NCBI GenBank assembly: GCA_003483345.1
Contig: DMWH01000064.1
Location: forward strand, 20,360 to 26,298
Direction of reading: 5' to 3'
Source of the DNA: Clostridiales bacterium
GTDB lineage: Bacteria; Bacillota; Clostridia; Tissierellales; Sedimentibacteraceae
Length of the DNA: 5,939 nucleotides
The notes under the pieces are model-generated. The model made no database searches and was not told the origin of the DNA. It was given only the letters and a program-made list of their open reading frames with translations. A program made the translations under genes and the position numbers. Of the stretch, positions 1 through 5,939 are shown piece by piece (within the stretch, counting starts at the first letter, position 1; every line of letters begins with the position of its first letter).

Positions 1-1662
1 AATAATCTTCGGTGCATACTTGCTTACTTCTTCTCTCGGCTTGTCAATGCATTCAAGCATTTTATCCAGAATGAACATTCTTCCTACATAAGCCTTCTGC
101 AAAGCTTTTGATAATATTTCCTTATCGATTCCATGCACTTTTATATCCATTTGAATCGCTGTAATTCCTTCTCTTGTACCTGCCACCTTAAAGTCCATGT
201 CCCCAAAGAAATCTTCCAGACCTTGAATATCAGTAAGAACAACTACATTGTCTCCTTCTTTCATAAGTCCCATTGCAACTCCGGCTACAGGCGCTTTGAT
301 TGGAACTCCCGCATCCATCAATGATAATGTTGAGCCGCACACGCTTGCTTGTGAAGTTGACCCGTTAGAGCTTAAAACCTCGGAAACAAGTCTTATGGTA
401 TAAGGAAATTCTTCTTCACTTGGCAGAACAGGCTCTAAGGCTCTTTCCGCCAAAGCTCCGTGGCCTATTTCTCTTCTTCCCGGTCCTCTTGACGGTCTTG
501 CTTCACCGACAGAATAGGATGGGAAATTGTAATGATGCATATAACGTTTTGAAGTCTCTTCGGATATACCGTCCAATGTCTGCTCGTCGCTTGATACTCC
601 AAGTGTGGCAACAGTAAGGACCTGTGTCTGTCCCCTTGTAAAAAGTCCCGAGCCGTGTGTTCTAGGAAGTATTCCTACTTCACAGGATATTTTCCTTATT
701 TCGTCTATTCCCCTGTTATCAGGCCTGATACCTCTTAGAAGTATATTTTCTCTTATCTTTTCCTTAACTATTGTATACAGAGCTTCGTCAATATCCGTTT
801 CATTTTCAGGGTATTTTTCCAAGAATATTTCTTTAGCTTGTGCTTTAAAGTTGTCGATATTTTCTTGTCTTTTAAGTTTGTCTTCTTCAATAATCGCTTC
901 GTTTATTATGGGAGCGGCATATTCCCTGATTTCTTTTTCGATATTTTCATCGCATACAAAGCAGGTATAAGCTGATTTTTCTTTACCAACTTGGGCTGTA
1001 ATATCAATTATAAAATCACAAAGTTTTTTTATTTCTTCATGTGCAAACATTATTGCATCAAGCATTACTTCTTCTTTGACTTCATTTGCACCTGCTTCAA
1101 CCATCATGACTGCGTCTTTTGTTCCTGATACAGTTAAATCAAGTTCTGTTATTTCTCTTTCCTTGCTGTTTGGGTTAACAATAAACTTCCCGTCAATTAA
1201 TCCTATATTTACAGCACCCGTAGGACCTTCAAACGGTATATCTGATATTGATAATGCAATTGACGAACCAATCATACCTGCAATTTCAGGTGAGCAGTCC
1301 TGGTCAACCGACAAAACAGTAACAGTCACTGCAACATCATTTCTGTATCCTTTTGGGAAAAGTGGTCTCAAAGGTCTGTCAATTAAACGTGAAGTCAATA
1401 TTGCCTTTTCCCCGGGTCTTCCCTCTCTTTTAATAAATCCACCCGGTATCTTTCCTACAGAGTATAGTTTCTCCTCAAAATCTACACTGAGCGGGAAGAA
1501 GTCGATACCTTCTCTCGGCTCTTTTGAAGCTGCCACATTTGCCATTATTACAGTGTCTCCGTATTGAACAATGCAAGAGCCGTTTGCAAGTTCAGCAATT
1601 TTGCCGATTGTTACTTTTAATTCCCTTCCGGCAAGTATGTATTTAAATATTTTTTCCTCCAT
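1..1662 (-). CDS. pnp: Polyribonucleotide nucleotidyltransferase (PNPase), C-terminus cut by window edge
   Basis: PNPase degrades RNA 3' to 5' by phosphorolysis, releasing nucleoside diphosphates, as a cytoplasmic trimer often linked to RNA decay complexes. The first 554 codons are visible. The first RNase PH-like core carries the [10 protein letters not shown] loop (residues 74-83) and [11 protein letters not shown] just after it. An all-alpha linker follows, and the second core begins near RPDNRG (about 313-318). The phosphate-binding SNGST lies at 432-436, and the catalytic segment gives D484, D490 and K492, equivalent to E. coli D486, D492 and K494. The window ends at SKYAPKII, just where the KH domain should begin, so KH and S1 lie outside; this is a window cut, not a broken gene. 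The ATG at 1660-1662 follows a strong AAAGGAGG with a 4-nt spacer. The gene sits 97 nt downstream of rpsO, the usual order. Identification is very secure. Confidence 0.97.
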   Translation of the reverse strand, partial: MEEKIFKYILAGRELKVTIGKIAELANGSCIVQYGDTVIMANVAASKEPREGIDFFPLSVDFEEKLYSVGKIPGGFIKREGRPGEKAILTSRLIDRPLRPLFPKGYRNDVAVTVTVLSVDQDCSPEIAGMIGSSIALSISDIPFEGPTGAVNIGLIDGKFIVNPNSKEREITELDLTVSGTKDAVMMVEAGANEVKEEVMLDAIMFAHEEIKKLCDFIIDITAQVGKEKSAYTCFVCDENIEKEIREYAAPIINEAIIEEDKLKRQENIDNFKAQAKEIFLEKYPENETDIDEALYTIVKEKIRENILLRGIRPDNRGIDEIRKISCEVGILPRTHGSGLFTRGQTQVLTVATLGVSSDEQTLDGISEETSKRYMHHYNFPSYSVGEARPSRGPGRREIGHGALAERALEPVLPSEEEFPYTIRLVSEVLSSNGSTSQASVCGSTLSLMDAGVPIKAPVAGVAMGLMKEGDNVVVLTDIQGLEDFFGDMDFKVAGTREGITAIQMDIKVHGIDKEILSKALQKAYVGRMFILDKMLECIDKPREEVSKYAPKII

Positions 1663-1666
1663 GTTA

Positions 1667-1674
1667 CCTCCTTT
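1667..1674 (-). promoter_or_regulatory. Strong Shine-Dalgarno of pnp
   Basis: AAAGGAGG on the minus strand lies 4 nt before the ATG at 1662 and fixes the pnp start. A second GGAGG-like stretch lies inside the first codons (ATGGAGGAA) but has no suitable start codon after it. Confidence 0.85.
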
Positions 1675-1685
1675 AACGTAAAATA

Positions 1686-1707
1686 TAAAGCGGGTTCCCC
1701 CGCTTTA
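1686..1707 (-). terminator. Perfect 9-bp GC-rich hairpin between rpsO and pnp (attenuator, weak terminator or mRNA stabiliser)
   Basis: On the minus strand TAAAGCGGG and CCCGCTTTA form a perfect 9-bp stem around a GGAA tetraloop. The sequence that follows (TATTTTA) is U-rich but has only four consecutive Ts, so any terminator activity is probably partial. The hairpin lies 12 nt upstream of the pnp Shine-Dalgarno, too far to block it. It could release part of the rpsO transcripts, protect the 3' end of rpsO mRNA, or serve as a processing or stability element at the 5' end of pnp mRNA. The hairpin is read directly; its role is inferred. Confidence 0.5.
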
Positions 1708-1718
1708 ATTTCACTTAC

Positions 1719-1746
1719 AGTATAAGCGTTCGAACCAAGTTGCAAA
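1719..1746 (-). promoter_or_regulatory. Candidate sigma-A-type promoter for pnp
   Basis: On the minus strand TTTGCA (1741-1746, 4 of 6 to TTGACA) is followed after 16 nt by TATACT (1719-1724, 5 of 6 to TATAAT). Transcription would start near 1712, giving a leader of about 50 nt that begins just before the 9-bp hairpin. A separate pnp promoter downstream of rpsO is known in E. coli, which makes one here plausible. The -35 match is weak and the background is AT-rich. Confidence 0.35.
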
Positions 1747-1759
1747 TTGGGTCATCTGC

Positions 1760-2023
1760 TTATCTTCTTAATCCTAATTTTGCTACGATGCTTCTATATC
1801 TTTCAATGTCATTGTCTTTTAAGTAGTTCAGAAAACCTCTTCTTCGTCCAACCATTTGTAAAAGACCTCTTCTTGAATGATGGTCCTTTTTATTCTCCTT
1901 TAAATGTTCAGTCAGATTGTTGATTCTGTAAGTCAACAAAGCTATTTGAACTTCAGGAGAACCGGTGTCTTTTTCATTAATTCTGTACTGCTCAATAATT
2001 TGTGTTTTGATTTCCTTATTCAT
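1760..2023 (-). CDS. rpsO: 30S ribosomal protein S15
   Basis: S15 is a primary 16S rRNA-binding protein that binds the helix 20/21/22 junction, nucleates the 30S platform and contributes to an intersubunit bridge. The 87 residues are close to the usual 88-89 of bacterial S15. The signature is complete: [13 protein letters not shown] (19-31), then the rRNA-contacting loop [10 protein letters not shown] (45-54), and the usual LGLRR end. An in-frame ATG four codons upstream (2033-2035) would give 91 residues, but it overlaps the GGAGG Shine-Dalgarno; the ATG at 2021-2023 sits 5 nt after that GGAGG and matches the family N-terminus, so it is chosen. The gene has long gaps on both sides (119 nt to ribF, 97 nt to pnp) in a cluster that is otherwise packed, which suggests its own control. 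Identification is secure. Confidence 0.97.
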   Translation of the reverse strand: MNKEIKTQIIEQYRINEKDTGSPEVQIALLTYRINNLTEHLKENKKDHHSRRGLLQMVGRRRGFLNYLKDNDIERYRSIVAKLGLRR

Positions 2024-2097
2024 TTTTACCTCCATATATTTATTTCACCATAATCCGAGCAAATCGTTGAGGAGTCGATAAACTTAGACTATGGAAC
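2024..2097 (-). promoter_or_regulatory. Structured rpsO leader, candidate S15 autoregulatory element with two exclusive folds
   Basis: In the RNA, CCAUAGUC (2087-2094) can pair with GAUUAUGG (2048-2055) in an 8-bp stem with one G-U pair. Inside it AUCG (2076-2079) and CGAU (2063-2066) close a loop ACUCCUCAA. In the alternative, UUCCAUA (2090-2096) pairs with UAUGGAG (2030-2036), 7 bp with one G-U, and hides the Shine-Dalgarno. Both folds use the CCAUA at 2090-2094, so they exclude each other. In the first fold the loop's CCUC could still touch GAGG of the Shine-Dalgarno (4 bp, pseudoknot-like). Autoregulation of rpsO by S15 through leader structures is established in E. coli and Bacillus-group species. 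The fold here was drawn by hand and is inference; no energies were calculated. Confidence 0.45.
2029..2033 (-). promoter_or_regulatory. Shine-Dalgarno of rpsO, embedded in an upstream in-frame ATG
   Basis: The minus strand reads ATGGAGGTAAAAATG. GGAGG lies 5 nt before the second ATG (2023), which is therefore the start; the first ATG (2035) overlaps the ribosome binding site itself and has no GGAGG of its own. Confidence 0.8.
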
Positions 2098-2110
2098 TTA
2101 TAAAGTCTAA
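2084..2110. repeat. Inverted repeat over the rpsO -10 region
   Basis: TTAGACT (2084-2090) and AGTCTAA (2104-2110) are perfect 7-bp complements separated by 13 nt. One arm coincides with the candidate -10. It could be an operator-like palindrome, or a hairpin in transcripts that read through from ribF; transcripts starting at the candidate promoter would lack the first arm. Confidence 0.45.
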
Positions 2111-2132
2111 CATATTTATTTATTTTTGTAAA
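2104..2132 (-). promoter_or_regulatory. Candidate sigma-A-type promoter for rpsO (extended -10)
   Basis: On the minus strand TTTACA (2127-2132, 5 of 6 to TTGACA) is followed after exactly 17 nt by TAGACT (2104-2109, 4 of 6), preceded by TG as TGT-TAGACT, an extended -10. Transcription would start near 2097, just before the paired segments of the rpsO leader. An inverted repeat TTAGACT / AGTCTAA overlaps the -10. The spacing and context are good, but the region is very AT-rich, so a chance match cannot be excluded. Confidence 0.5.
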
Positions 2133-2142
2133 CAACAATTTT

Positions 2143-2895
2143 TTAAGAAGCTTTATTTATGAACACAATATCTTTGTTTTCTTCAACTTCTTTATCAAAT
2201 ATCAAAGCAGCTCCGCTTTTGTTAGAAACAATGTTTAGAATATATTCTTTACTCCCTAATTTTACTATATATTTCCCGTCGGGAGGAACTAAAATGCTGC
2301 TTTTATTATCTACAAAACCTATGTTTTTATTATAGTTAATATTTAACTCATCATTATAGATGGTATATTTATTTAATAAAAGTGTATTAGCCTCATTAAT
2401 TTTACCTTCATTTAATAGGGTTCTTACTAATGATGAACTTACTGCAATACCGTTATATTTTACGGGAGGTATTTCCTCCACTCTATATCCGTACTTATCT
2501 TGAAATTCTTTCAAGGTATTTATATTGCCGCTTGCTTTGTGCCCGAAAGTAAAATTATAGCCTACTACAATATTTTTTGCATTATAATCATCCACCAGAA
2601 GCTTAATAAACTGCTCGGGTGAATATTTTGATATAATTTCATTTAATTCAATTTCAATAACTTCATCTACATTGTAAGATTTCAGTATTTCCAATTTTGT
2701 TTCCGGACTGTTTATGTATTTCAAATTCATGGAAGACTTTTTAAGGTCATTTCTTACATATTTAAATGTTATTATTATACTTTTTAGATTTCTTTCTTTA
2801 CTTAAATCAATCATTCTTCTGATTAGAACGTCATGTCCCACATGTATGCCGTCAAAGTTACCTATTGCAATACATGAACCTATTGTTTTTATCAT
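2143..2895 (-). CDS. ribF: RibF-like FAD synthetase with degenerate riboflavin kinase domain
   Basis: RibF normally phosphorylates riboflavin to FMN (C-terminal kinase) and adenylylates FMN to FAD (N-terminal nucleotidyltransferase). The N-terminal domain is recognisable: GNFDGIHVGH (12-21, the HIGH-type nucleotide-binding motif), VVGYNFTFGHKASGN (110-124) and VSSSLVR (152-158). The TFDPHP motif usual after strand 2 reads TFKYVRN here. The protein is 250 residues against about 300-315 for bifunctional RibF. The part after residue 176 has no GRxxGFPTAN motif and no recognisable catalytic glutamate segment; only a piece like the kinase strand P-DGKYIVKL (204-213) remains. FAD synthetase activity is likely, kinase activity doubtful. 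It starts 12 nt after truB with a weak ribosome binding site and is followed by the rpsO control region. The family call is firm; loss of kinase activity is inference. Confidence 0.88.
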   Translation of the reverse strand: MIKTIGSCIAIGNFDGIHVGHDVLIRRMIDLSKERNLKSIIITFKYVRNDLKKSSMNLKYINSPETKLEILKSYNVDEVIEIELNEIISKYSPEQFIKLLVDDYNAKNIVVGYNFTFGHKASGNINTLKEFQDKYGYRVEEIPPVKYNGIAVSSSLVRTLLNEGKINEANTLLLNKYTIYNDELNINYNKNIGFVDNKSSILVPPDGKYIVKLGSKEYILNIVSNKSGAALIFDKEVEENKDIVFINKAS

Positions 2896-2907
2896 ATGTC
2901 ACACCCG
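2896..2907 (-). promoter_or_regulatory. Weak ribosome binding region of ribF in the truB-ribF gap
   Basis: The 12-nt gap reads CGGGTGTGACAT before the ATG at 2895. GGTG can pair with the CACC part of the 16S tail, but there is no GGAGG core. ribF is probably translated partly by ribosomes finishing truB. Confidence 0.4.
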
Positions 2908-3777
2908 TTATCTAAGCATTTTGTCAATTTTTATTGTATTATCTTTAACTTTTTTTCCAATACCTATCAGACTGTTTCGACAGTATACATAGAATTTATC
3001 GCTGTCTGTATTTAATCCTGCTTCTACTTCATTTCCTGCAGTCAGCCTGTCATAATATTTCGATTCAACATTTATTTTATCTAATTTATAAATACTTTCA
3101 ACCGGAATAAGGCACTCATCCAGCTTATTACTGTCATTTAAATATTTCAACTTTTCAAGGGTCACAGAATTATTAATATGTAAACCTTTTGACTCTGTCC
3201 TGATTAAAATTCCCATGTGTCCGAATGTACCCAAGCTCTTTCCTATATCATTGCATAAAGTTCTAATATATGTTCCCTTGCTGCATCTAACTTTTAAAAG
3301 AGCTTTATTCCCGTCAAATTTAAGAAGTTCAATACTTTTAATATTTATCGGTCTTCCTTGTTTCTCTACTTGTATATTTTGCCTTGCATATTCATACAGT
3401 TTTTTACCATGTAGTTTAACTGCTGAATATGCAGGAGGAATTTGAATTAGCTCTCCCGTAAATTTTTTTAAAACCTCATTTAACTCTTCTCTTGTTACTG
3501 ATACTTTATCAGATTTATCAATAACCATCCCGTAGCTGTCCTGAGTATCGGTGCTTTGTCCCAATATAAGCTCACATACATATTCTTTGTCGCCGCTCAT
3601 TAAGTATTCGCTGAATTTTGTTGCTTTACCGACACAAATAACCAATACTCCTGCCACATTAGGGTCAAGAGTTCCTGCATGGCCTACCTTTTTTATATTT
3701 AATATTTTTCTGACATTACTTACAACATCATGGGATGTCATGCCTGTTGGTTTTAATATATTTAATATTCCTATCAT
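2908..3777 (-). CDS. truB: tRNA pseudouridine(55) synthase TruB
   Basis: TruB isomerises U55 of the tRNA T-arm to pseudouridine and also acts as a tRNA folding chaperone. The 289 residues fit the family. Visible in order: motif I NILKPTGMTSHDVV (6-19); the catalytic loop GHAGTLDP with D38 as nucleophile; Y66 and LGQSTDTQD (72-80); PPAYSAVKLHGKKLYEYAR (114-132); CSKGTYIRTL (165-174) with the conserved R172; and a short PUA-like tail with LTAGNEVEAG, which in this family contacts the acceptor stem. The start is the ATG at 3775-3777, which shares one base with the stop of the upstream gene (TAATG). No GGAGG-like sequence is seen ahead of it, so translation probably depends on re-initiation by ribosomes leaving nrnA. 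Identification is secure. Confidence 0.97.
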   Translation of the reverse strand: MIGILNILKPTGMTSHDVVSNVRKILNIKKVGHAGTLDPNVAGVLVICVGKATKFSEYLMSGDKEYVCELILGQSTDTQDSYGMVIDKSDKVSVTREELNEVLKKFTGELIQIPPAYSAVKLHGKKLYEYARQNIQVEKQGRPINIKSIELLKFDGNKALLKVRCSKGTYIRTLCNDIGKSLGTFGHMGILIRTESKGLHINNSVTLEKLKYLNDSNKLDECLIPVESIYKLDKINVESKYYDRLTAGNEVEAGLNTDSDKFYVYCRNSLIGIGKKVKDNTIKIDKMLR

Positions 3778-4739
3778 TACGCAAAATACTTTTTAAATTC
3801 CTCAATTATTATTTTTTTTGTACTTTCTATGTTTTCATTAATATCAAATCCTGCGGCCTTTGCATGACCGCCGCCTTTGTATTTAACTGAAACAGCAGCA
3901 ACATCTATATTGTTTTTTGACCTTAGACTCACCTTTGTACCTTCATCGTTTTCTTTAAGTACGCAGGATACTTCAACTTCTTTTATTTCTCTGATATATT
4001 CAACAACTCCGTCAATATCAGCCATATCGGCATTGTGTTTATTAAGTATATTTTTTGTTATAGCCGTTATGCCTAATTTGTTGTCATAATAAAGCTCAAC
4101 CCCGCTTACGCACTCCATAAATGCTCTTACTATATTGGAGGGTTTGGAATTATAAACAATATTGTCTATTTCCGATACATTAACACCGATATCAATAAGC
4201 TCTGCAGCTTTCCTGTGGGTATTGCTGGTAGTGTTTCTATAAGAAAACTTTCCTGTGTCGGTTAATATGGCAAGGTAGATTAAAGCAGCAACTTCAAGAG
4301 AAATATCAGCATCTGCAGCTTTTAATATATCATATACCAATTCTCCCGTGGAGCTCATTTCTGTATCTATTATATTTATATTACCGAAGCCTTCATTGGT
4401 TTTGTGGTGGTCAATAACTACTGTTTTCTTTGAGTTGTTTAACACATTTTCAAATTTGCCCAGCCTTTTTCTGTCACTTGTGTCCAATACGATCAAAAGG
4501 TCATATTCTTCATTGTTATAGCTGCTTGAAATTATTCTTTCATCTATAAAGGCTTTATAATTATATGGAATATTGCCGTCCATCATTACCGTGATGTTTT
4601 TATTTAATGGTTTAAGAAAGTTATAAAGGGCCATAACTGACCCTATGCAGTCTCCATCGGGCGCCTTATGTCCTGCTATACAAATTTTGTCAGAATTATT
4701 TATTAAATTAAATATTTCCTTCACATCATTCTTCAGCAT
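3777..4739 (-). CDS. nrnA: DHH/DHHA1 phosphoesterase, NrnA-type nanoRNase / pAp phosphatase
   Basis: NrnA proteins degrade very short RNAs and, in many Firmicutes, dephosphorylate 3'-phosphoadenosine 5'-phosphate. The 320 residues match the roughly 310-320 of B. subtilis NrnA. The DHH domain has GHKAPDGDCIGS (H24, D28, D30), LDTSD (D86), IDHHKTN (D110-H111-H112) and DTGKF (D161), the full set expected to hold the two metal ions. The DHHA1 substrate-binding domain carries GGGHAKAAG (289-297). The open frame can be extended to a TTG at 4775, but the first ATG, at 4737-4739, gives the family N-terminus and an overlap of only 14 nt with rbfA, so it is chosen. It lies in the conserved rbfA-nrnA-truB position. 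The family is certain; which substrate dominates (nanoRNA, pAp or cyclic dinucleotide products) is not visible. Confidence 0.93.
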   Translation of the reverse strand: MLKNDVKEIFNLINNSDKICIAGHKAPDGDCIGSVMALYNFLKPLNKNITVMMDGNIPYNYKAFIDERIISSSYNNEEYDLLIVLDTSDRKRLGKFENVLNNSKKTVVIDHHKTNEGFGNINIIDTEMSSTGELVYDILKAADADISLEVAALIYLAILTDTGKFSYRNTTSNTHRKAAELIDIGVNVSEIDNIVYNSKPSNIVRAFMECVSGVELYYDNKLGITAITKNILNKHNADMADIDGVVEYIREIKEVEVSCVLKENDEGTKVSLRSKNNIDVAAVSVKYKGGGHAKAAGFDINENIESTKKIIIEEFKKYFA

Positions 4740-5103
4740 TATCTTTATTAACCTTTCTTGTTTTATCTTCTTCAATAACTTTGTCGATAAGACTGCTCAT
4801 GTGCAAGCCTCTTTCAATTGAATCATCTTTGATAAATATCAGCTCGGGAATAATTCTCATTTTAACTTTCTTTCCGAGTTCTTTTCTTATAAAACCCTTG
4901 GCACTTTCCAAAGCAGTTAAAGTAGTTTCAATATTGTTATAGTCTGAAACGAATACTTTTGCATATTTCAAATCTTCTGTTACATGTACATCCGTTATAC
5001 TCATAAGCTCTGAAATTCTCGGGTCCTTTACATCATTTATGATTATTTCGGATATTGCTTTTCTAACTTCGCCCGATAACCTGTTGTTTCTTCTATTACC
5101 CAT
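4726..5103 (-). CDS. rbfA: 30S ribosome-binding factor RbfA
   Basis: RbfA is a small single-domain KH-fold protein that binds immature 30S subunits, helps late 16S 5'-end maturation and is important in cold adaptation. The 125 residues fit the family. Conserved parts are the basic N-terminus with RLSGEVRKAISEII, DPR (27-29), DLKYAKVFVS (44-53), the interrupted KH turn AKG (68-70) in AKGFIRKELG, and RIIPELIFIKDD (83-94). The tail after about 112 is charged and probably unstructured. The ATG at 5101-5103 has AGAGG 6 nt ahead. The gene starts 14 nt after the infB stop, and its last 14 nt overlap nrnA. It is co-transcribed with infB as in most bacteria. Identification is secure. Confidence 0.96.
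   Translation of the reverse strand: MGNRRNNRLSGEVRKAISEIIINDVKDPRISELMSITDVHVTEDLKYAKVFVSDYNNIETTLTALESAKGFIRKELGKKVKMRIIPELIFIKDDSIERGLHMSSLIDKVIEEDKTRKVNKDNAEE
4752..4757 (-). promoter_or_regulatory. Candidate Shine-Dalgarno of nrnA inside rbfA
   Basis: GAAAGG on the minus strand lies inside the rbfA coding region, 12 nt before the ATG at 4739. The spacing is longer than ideal, so coupling to rbfA translation is probably important. Confidence 0.35.
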
Positions 5104-5117
5104 TTCTTACCTCTTTT

Positions 5118-5939
5118 TTATCTTTTGATTTCTTCCATTATATAGGCTTCCATTGAATCACCTATTTTAATGTCATTATATTTGTCAATACCTATTCCGC
5201 CTTCATAACCGCTGCTAAGTTCAGACACATCATCTTTAAATCTTTTCAGCGATGCAATTTGTCCGTCATGTATTACTATATCATTCCTCAGCAATCTTAT
5301 TCTCGATTTTCTTGTAATCTTTCCGCTTGTTACATAAACCCCGGCAACAATCCCCACATTTGGCACCTTGAATGTCTGTCTTACTTCAGCTCTTCCCATA
5401 ACTACTTCCTTGAATACAGGTTTAAGCATTCCCTTAACAGCAGACTCAATATCTTCAATTGCATTGTAAATTATATTGTAAGTACGTACATCCACATTTT
5501 CCTGTTTTGCAAGCTCAAGAGCTGCAACCGAAGGTCTTACGTTAAATCCTATTACTATTGCATTTGAAGCAGAAGCAAGCAAAATATCATTTTCGTTTAT
5601 TCCACCCACACCACCGTGTATAGGATTAACCTTTACTTCGTCCACGCTCAATTTTTGCAATGATTGTTTAACTGCTTCTATTGAGCCGCTTACATCCGCT
5701 TTTATAATGATATTTAAATCTTTTACTTCACCCTTTTGAATTCTTTCATATAAGTCATCGAGTGACACCTTTGATGAAACATTGATACTTTCGAGGTGCT
5801 TTTTATCCTTGCGTTTTTCTGCAATATTTTTAGCATCCTTTTCATTCTCCATTACTACCAATATATCTCCCGCTTGAGGCGTTTCAGAAAGTCCTAATAT
5901 TTCAACCGGAACAGACGGTCCCGCCTGATTAATTCTTTT
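5118..5939 (-). CDS. infB: Translation initiation factor IF-2, C-terminal part (N-terminus beyond window edge)
   Basis: IF-2 is the GTPase that brings fMet-tRNA to the 30S subunit and promotes 50S joining. The 273 C-terminal residues are visible, reading open to the right edge. The first 25 or so ([20 protein letters not shown]) end the beta-barrel domain after the G domain, which itself is outside. A charged helix follows, then domain C1 ([27 protein letters not shown]) and C2, the fMet-tRNA-binding barrel ([35 protein letters not shown]). Two cysteines common in C2 are replaced: AGCYV is AGVYV and YECGI is YEGGI. Start-like TTG and ATG codons near 5850-5861 are internal to the protein and not the true start. 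The gene leads the visible cluster, 14 nt ahead of rbfA. Identification is secure. Confidence 0.96.
   Translation of the reverse strand, partial: KRINQAGPSVPVEILGLSETPQAGDILVVMENEKDAKNIAEKRKDKKHLESINVSSKVSLDDLYERIQKGEVKDLNIIIKADVSGSIEAVKQSLQKLSVDEVKVNPIHGGVGGINENDILLASASNAIVIGFNVRPSVAALELAKQENVDVRTYNIIYNAIEDIESAVKGMLKPVFKEVVMGRAEVRQTFKVPNVGIVAGVYVTSGKITRKSRIRLLRNDIVIHDGQIASLKRFKDDVSELSSGYEGGIGIDKYNDIKIGDSMEAYIMEEIKR

Noticed and set aside
1..40. pnp as a truncated gene lacking KH and S1 domains
   Set aside because: The reading frame is open at the left edge exactly where KH would begin, so the loss is due to the window boundary.
605..970. 121-residue open frame on the plus strand with hydrophobic, serine-rich stretches that look like membrane segments
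   Set aside because: It is a shadow of pnp; the apparent hydrophobic runs come from reading the complement of charged helix codons.
1076..1567. 163-residue open frame on the plus strand
   Set aside because: It is antisense to pnp, whose minus-strand reading is an unmistakable PNPase; no ribosome binding site or family resemblance on the plus strand.
1725..1740. GGTTCGAA on the minus strand resembling a tRNA T-loop
   Set aside because: There is no acceptor stem, anticodon arm or D-arm in the 97-nt spacer, so this is a chance match.
2111..2142. AT-rich stretch after ribF as a terminator
   Set aside because: There is no GC-rich stem before the T-rich run; only a short TTGT/ACAA pairing is possible, so no intrinsic terminator is supported.
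2714..4089. Several plus-strand open frames (near 2714, 3215, 3551 and 3877) of 70-92 residues
   Set aside because: All are antisense to the well-supported ribF, truB and nrnA genes and show no start signals or recognisable domains.
5118..5861. infB as a short complete gene starting near 5861
   Set aside because: The frame continues open to the window edge with clear IF-2 sequence, and the apparent start is an internal TTG; the gene is simply cut by the edge.

Overview
The window is one compact, AT-rich bacterial translation / RNA-metabolism cluster, with every gene on the minus strand. In transcription order (right to left) it reads infB (3' end only), rbfA, nrnA-type DHH phosphoesterase, truB, ribF, rpsO, pnp (5' two-thirds only). 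This order, the low GC and the Bacillus/Clostridium-like protein signatures point to a Firmicute, most likely an anaerobic Clostridia or Tissierellia-type lineage. The genus cannot be read from the sequence. No mobile element, CRISPR array, rRNA or tRNA was seen, and the window is core chromosome.

From 5939 down to about 2895 the genes are packed: infB to rbfA has 14 nt between them, rbfA overlaps nrnA by 14 nt, nrnA and truB share one base (TAATG), and truB to ribF has 12 nt. This suggests a single polycistronic message with translational coupling. The products mature or start the ribosome (IF-2, RbfA), modify tRNA (TruB), recycle nanoRNA and pAp (NrnA) and make FAD (RibF). RibF is unusual: its FAD synthetase domain is intact but its riboflavin kinase domain has shrunk to about 70 residues and lost its signature motifs.

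The two real intergenic gaps (2036-2142 and 1663-1759) flank rpsO and carry the regulatory signals. Before rpsO there is a promoter-like sequence with an extended -10, then a leader of about 74 nt. In that leader one segment can pair either with an internal partner (8 bp) or with the rpsO Shine-Dalgarno (7 bp), which looks like a two-state S15 autoregulatory element. Between rpsO and pnp there is a second promoter candidate and a perfect 9-bp hairpin just upstream of the pnp ribosome binding site. This resembles in layout, though not in sequence, the separately controlled rpsO-pnp unit of enterobacteria.

No unknown system is present. The items most worth a second look are the rpsO leader, the degenerate RibF kinase domain, and loss of two conserved cysteines in the fMet-tRNA-binding domain of IF-2.
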